A stretch of 64,000 nt of DNA. It comes from Verrucomicrobiota bacterium (GTDB lineage: Bacteria > Verrucomicrobiota > Verrucomicrobiia > Limisphaerales > UBA1319). Under the pieces are notes generated by a model, which ran no database searches, was not told the DNA's origin, and saw only the letters and a list, made by a program, of their open reading frames with translations. This document shows, piece by piece, positions 63,201 to 64,000 of this stretch. The stretch spans positions 62,001 to 126,000 of the forward strand of contig JAKLFB010000010.1 of NCBI GenBank assembly GCA_022711435.1, written 5' to 3'. Both the position numbers and the translations under genes were made by a program. The first letter of the stretch is position 1. Each line of letters begins with the position of its first letter.

Positions 63201-64000
63201 CATCTCGGCCGCGGTGAACGCCTTGTTTAACCCGGCGGCCACCATTCGAGATAGCACTGCCCCGGCCATCAACTTCACTGATCCGGACGCCGCCGGCGGA
63301 ACCTTCTTGTTCCCGGGCGATGTGCCTATACCGAGCCACCAGGTTGGAGTCGACGACGAGGACCTTGTCATCGTAGCCAAGACCCGGATCCTGATCGCCG
63401 AAGCCGGCGACTACACCTTCGGCGCGCATGGGGACGACGGATTCGCCCTGCGCATCCGCGGGCAGACCTGGAAGAGTGTGAGCGGCATTGGCCAGACCGC
63501 GCCGGGCGATCCCAGCACGCTCGTCTACCAGTATGGAACCGGCGACGCCAACACCCGCGGCGTGGTCAGCCTTGCTGCCGGTGAATACGACCTCGAATTC
63601 GTCTGGTTCGAGGATGGCGGCGGCGCCTCCGTCGAACTCTACGCCGCCAAGGGCGCGGTCACTTGCGACTCCGAGAGCAAGTTCTTCCACTTGGTGGGTT
63701 ACCAGCCGGCTACCCCGCCGGTGACGTTCGTCGACGTCGGTGTGTCTTCCGCCGGGTGGACCGTCGAGTATGACGCTCCAGGCGGAACAGGGCTCAACAA
63801 CATCGCCGAGGCGGAAGCCGCCCTCGTGGGCGCGCAAACCGTCACAGGTGTGAACGCCATTAACTACCGGGATCCCGATGACCAGGGCGGCGCCCAGAGT
63901 TGCAGCGCCGCATTCCCGCAGGACACCGCGGGGGCTGCCGATGACGACTTCGCCATCCGCGCCACCGCGCAACTGGTGATCCCGGTTTCCGGGACCTACC
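60289..64000 (+). CDS. Giant secreted protein with lectin-like, PA14-like and C-type-lectin modules (3' end outside window)
   Basis: The frame is open from ATG 60289 to the window end (over 1230 residues, incomplete). The start has a good ribosome binding site (AAGGAAGG, 6-14 bp upstream). A signal peptide (LLGLAASLGLLLSYTVQA) is followed by an L-type-lectin/concanavalin-like domain (about 35-320, DGFSISYVRDND, GLAIAFDAYQGN). PA14-like modules occur near residues 548-648 (YFMAVNSDDGFRL), 1028-1118 (YTFGAHGDDGFALRI), and a third is starting at the end. A C-type-lectin-like domain lies at about 775-928 (AERDFVRMIAAGESVWIGLT, GGEPNDWNNGEPGEDAIELY). It is likely a cell-surface or secreted carbohydrate-binding protein. 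Confidence 0.88.
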   Translation, partial: MKRLRTISASRLLGLAASLGLLLSYTVQASTETWDFENWVDGSATNLVLAATSDTPDTTYWWDYQQYYGGNPITGGFLQLIPPENGRRLAVILPDIDNGAPVKAFKITADVRAGNGTNTPPADGFSISYVRDNDPLLANAAIIQNAGSPPYLPPVGRYFGFAGGDDAATATSPAGSICGENGAKTGLAIAFDAYQGNTLPDTGPGGTPGPDKRGIAVRVDDRTLTQVPMDVFHAGCEEPNSMQTGPYDGTGLYDNLSWCKLEVEKTVDNKVTVIWKGVKILDNYQLTSYFPHRGRLILAGRAGGLNQNVHFDNITLTTTPAIEATFEGLAVNSNLKGWTFTLKDTGESKVSGIAKVIWNGADVTSSITTTRNGDLFLGTYTQAALLPPGSTNHVEVTFTTELSQTLGGIGDASTPQYFTMPAAYALPPSAVSGQPRGIGIGSAFQTFAPNNNSQGENRLSWTEEQILGLHGTNLITGAWPTSTDVMDYQNAETDPALANVGNFRVNGSTQAPPFWDGPDYPVESLGFGLHPEKGQYAGADLNWSIYEDSTIEWFAYVNFPAADVYFMAVNSDDGFRLTTARHAKDRMGEVFLSYEGGRGAGTGLEAGTVYRIAIEQAGVYPIRGIIENRGGGFNVEWYTRDGDQLRLVNSTAAGALEAYQSATGAGAYVQSAVPVRNAVDVLPHQKIRIELANGATATVNAGSIVLKVDGATVTPTVTPGSPVLVVQDPIGPSGWWAPGAHSIELAFTDSATTAYSYQWSFNVGMYQVYQGPYTAGGKWNLYMALRGPQTWVEAQRLAQTLIEPLSGQNKTGHLVTIHSAAERDFVRMIAAGESVWIGLTDDEAFGGAETGSDPASSSQVPPGFGQWAWVTGEPYTWGEWNGGEPNDWNNGEPGEDAIELYNNGLFNDNNDGWGRENVPIRQYVVEFETLMDNKLPEVAISVLPPGPIPGPEGCDGQFGIRVVNNAGNIPTISAAVNALFNPAATIRDSTAPAINFTDPDAAGGTFLFPGDVPIPSHQVGVDDEDLVIVAKTRILIAEAGDYTFGAHGDDGFALRIRGQTWKSVSGIGQTAPGDPSTLVYQYGTGDANTRGVVSLAAGEYDLEFVWFEDGGGASVELYAAKGAVTCDSESKFFHLVGYQPATPPVTFVDVGVSSAGWTVEYDAPGGTGLNNIAEAEAALVGAQTVTGVNAINYRDPDDQGGAQSCSAAFPQDTAGAADDDFAIRATAQLVIPVSGTY

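Overview
The window is GC-rich bacterial chromosome, most likely from the Verrucomicrobiota (a Limisphaerales/Pedosphaera-like lineage). This placement is inferred from four things: two orphan pseudopilins of the [17 protein letters not shown] type ending in a DGH segment, an EF-Tu with an unusual switch I, very large secreted multidomain proteins, and intergenic repeat families of a kind I associate with this phylum. No rRNA gene is present, so the placement is not proven.

Layout. (1) 1-8202, mostly + strand: direct repeats, a sulfatase, a pseudopilin (- strand), a secreted beta-helix protein, a beta-propeller/SGNH-hydrolase fusion, and an overlapping acyltransferase/GNAT pair that looks like an aminolipid pathway. 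(2) 8223-39355, - strand: one uninterrupted housekeeping supercluster. In transcription order it reads tRNA-Thr, tuf, tRNA-Trp, tRNA-Ser, secE, nusG, rplK-A-J-L, rpoB-C, rpsL-G, fusA, rpsJ through rplO, secY, map, infA, rpmJ, rpsM-K-D, rpoA, rplQ. rpmD and adk are missing from their usual places. A consensus-like promoter precedes the tRNA-Thr gene, an extended -10 promoter precedes rpsL, and intrinsic terminators lie between rplL and rpoB and between rpsG and fusA. (3) 39580-43721, - strand: a tight four-gene operon of VTC-type polyphosphate polymerase, DUF4956 membrane protein, HlyD-type adaptor and TolC-type outer-membrane channel. I read it as a possible synthesis-plus-export machine. (4) 44343-44738: a small lipoprotein, preceded by a long region without recognisable genes. 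(5) 44781-50594, - strand: an operon of ECF sigma factor, 85-residue partner, Ycf46-like AAA+ ATPase, TPR protein, PilT-like ATPase and TPR membrane protein. A 273-bp MITE with a TAA target duplication has inserted in it. (6) 50832-64000, mainly + strand: two paralogous giant secreted proteins that share an N-terminal architecture but carry different C-termini (one a calcineurin-like phosphoesterase), a second pseudopilin, an AAA_14/DUF4143 ATPase with a very AT-rich upstream region, a repeat-rich intergenic stretch, and the start of a third giant secreted protein with C-type-lectin and PA14-like modules that runs off the window.

The best candidates for undescribed biology are the VTC-DUF4956-HlyD-TolC operon and the sigma-AAA-TPR-PilT-TPR operon. 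The MITE insertion and the domain-swapped secreted paralogues come next. The central 31 kb is ordinary translation and transcription machinery with a few lineage-specific oddities.
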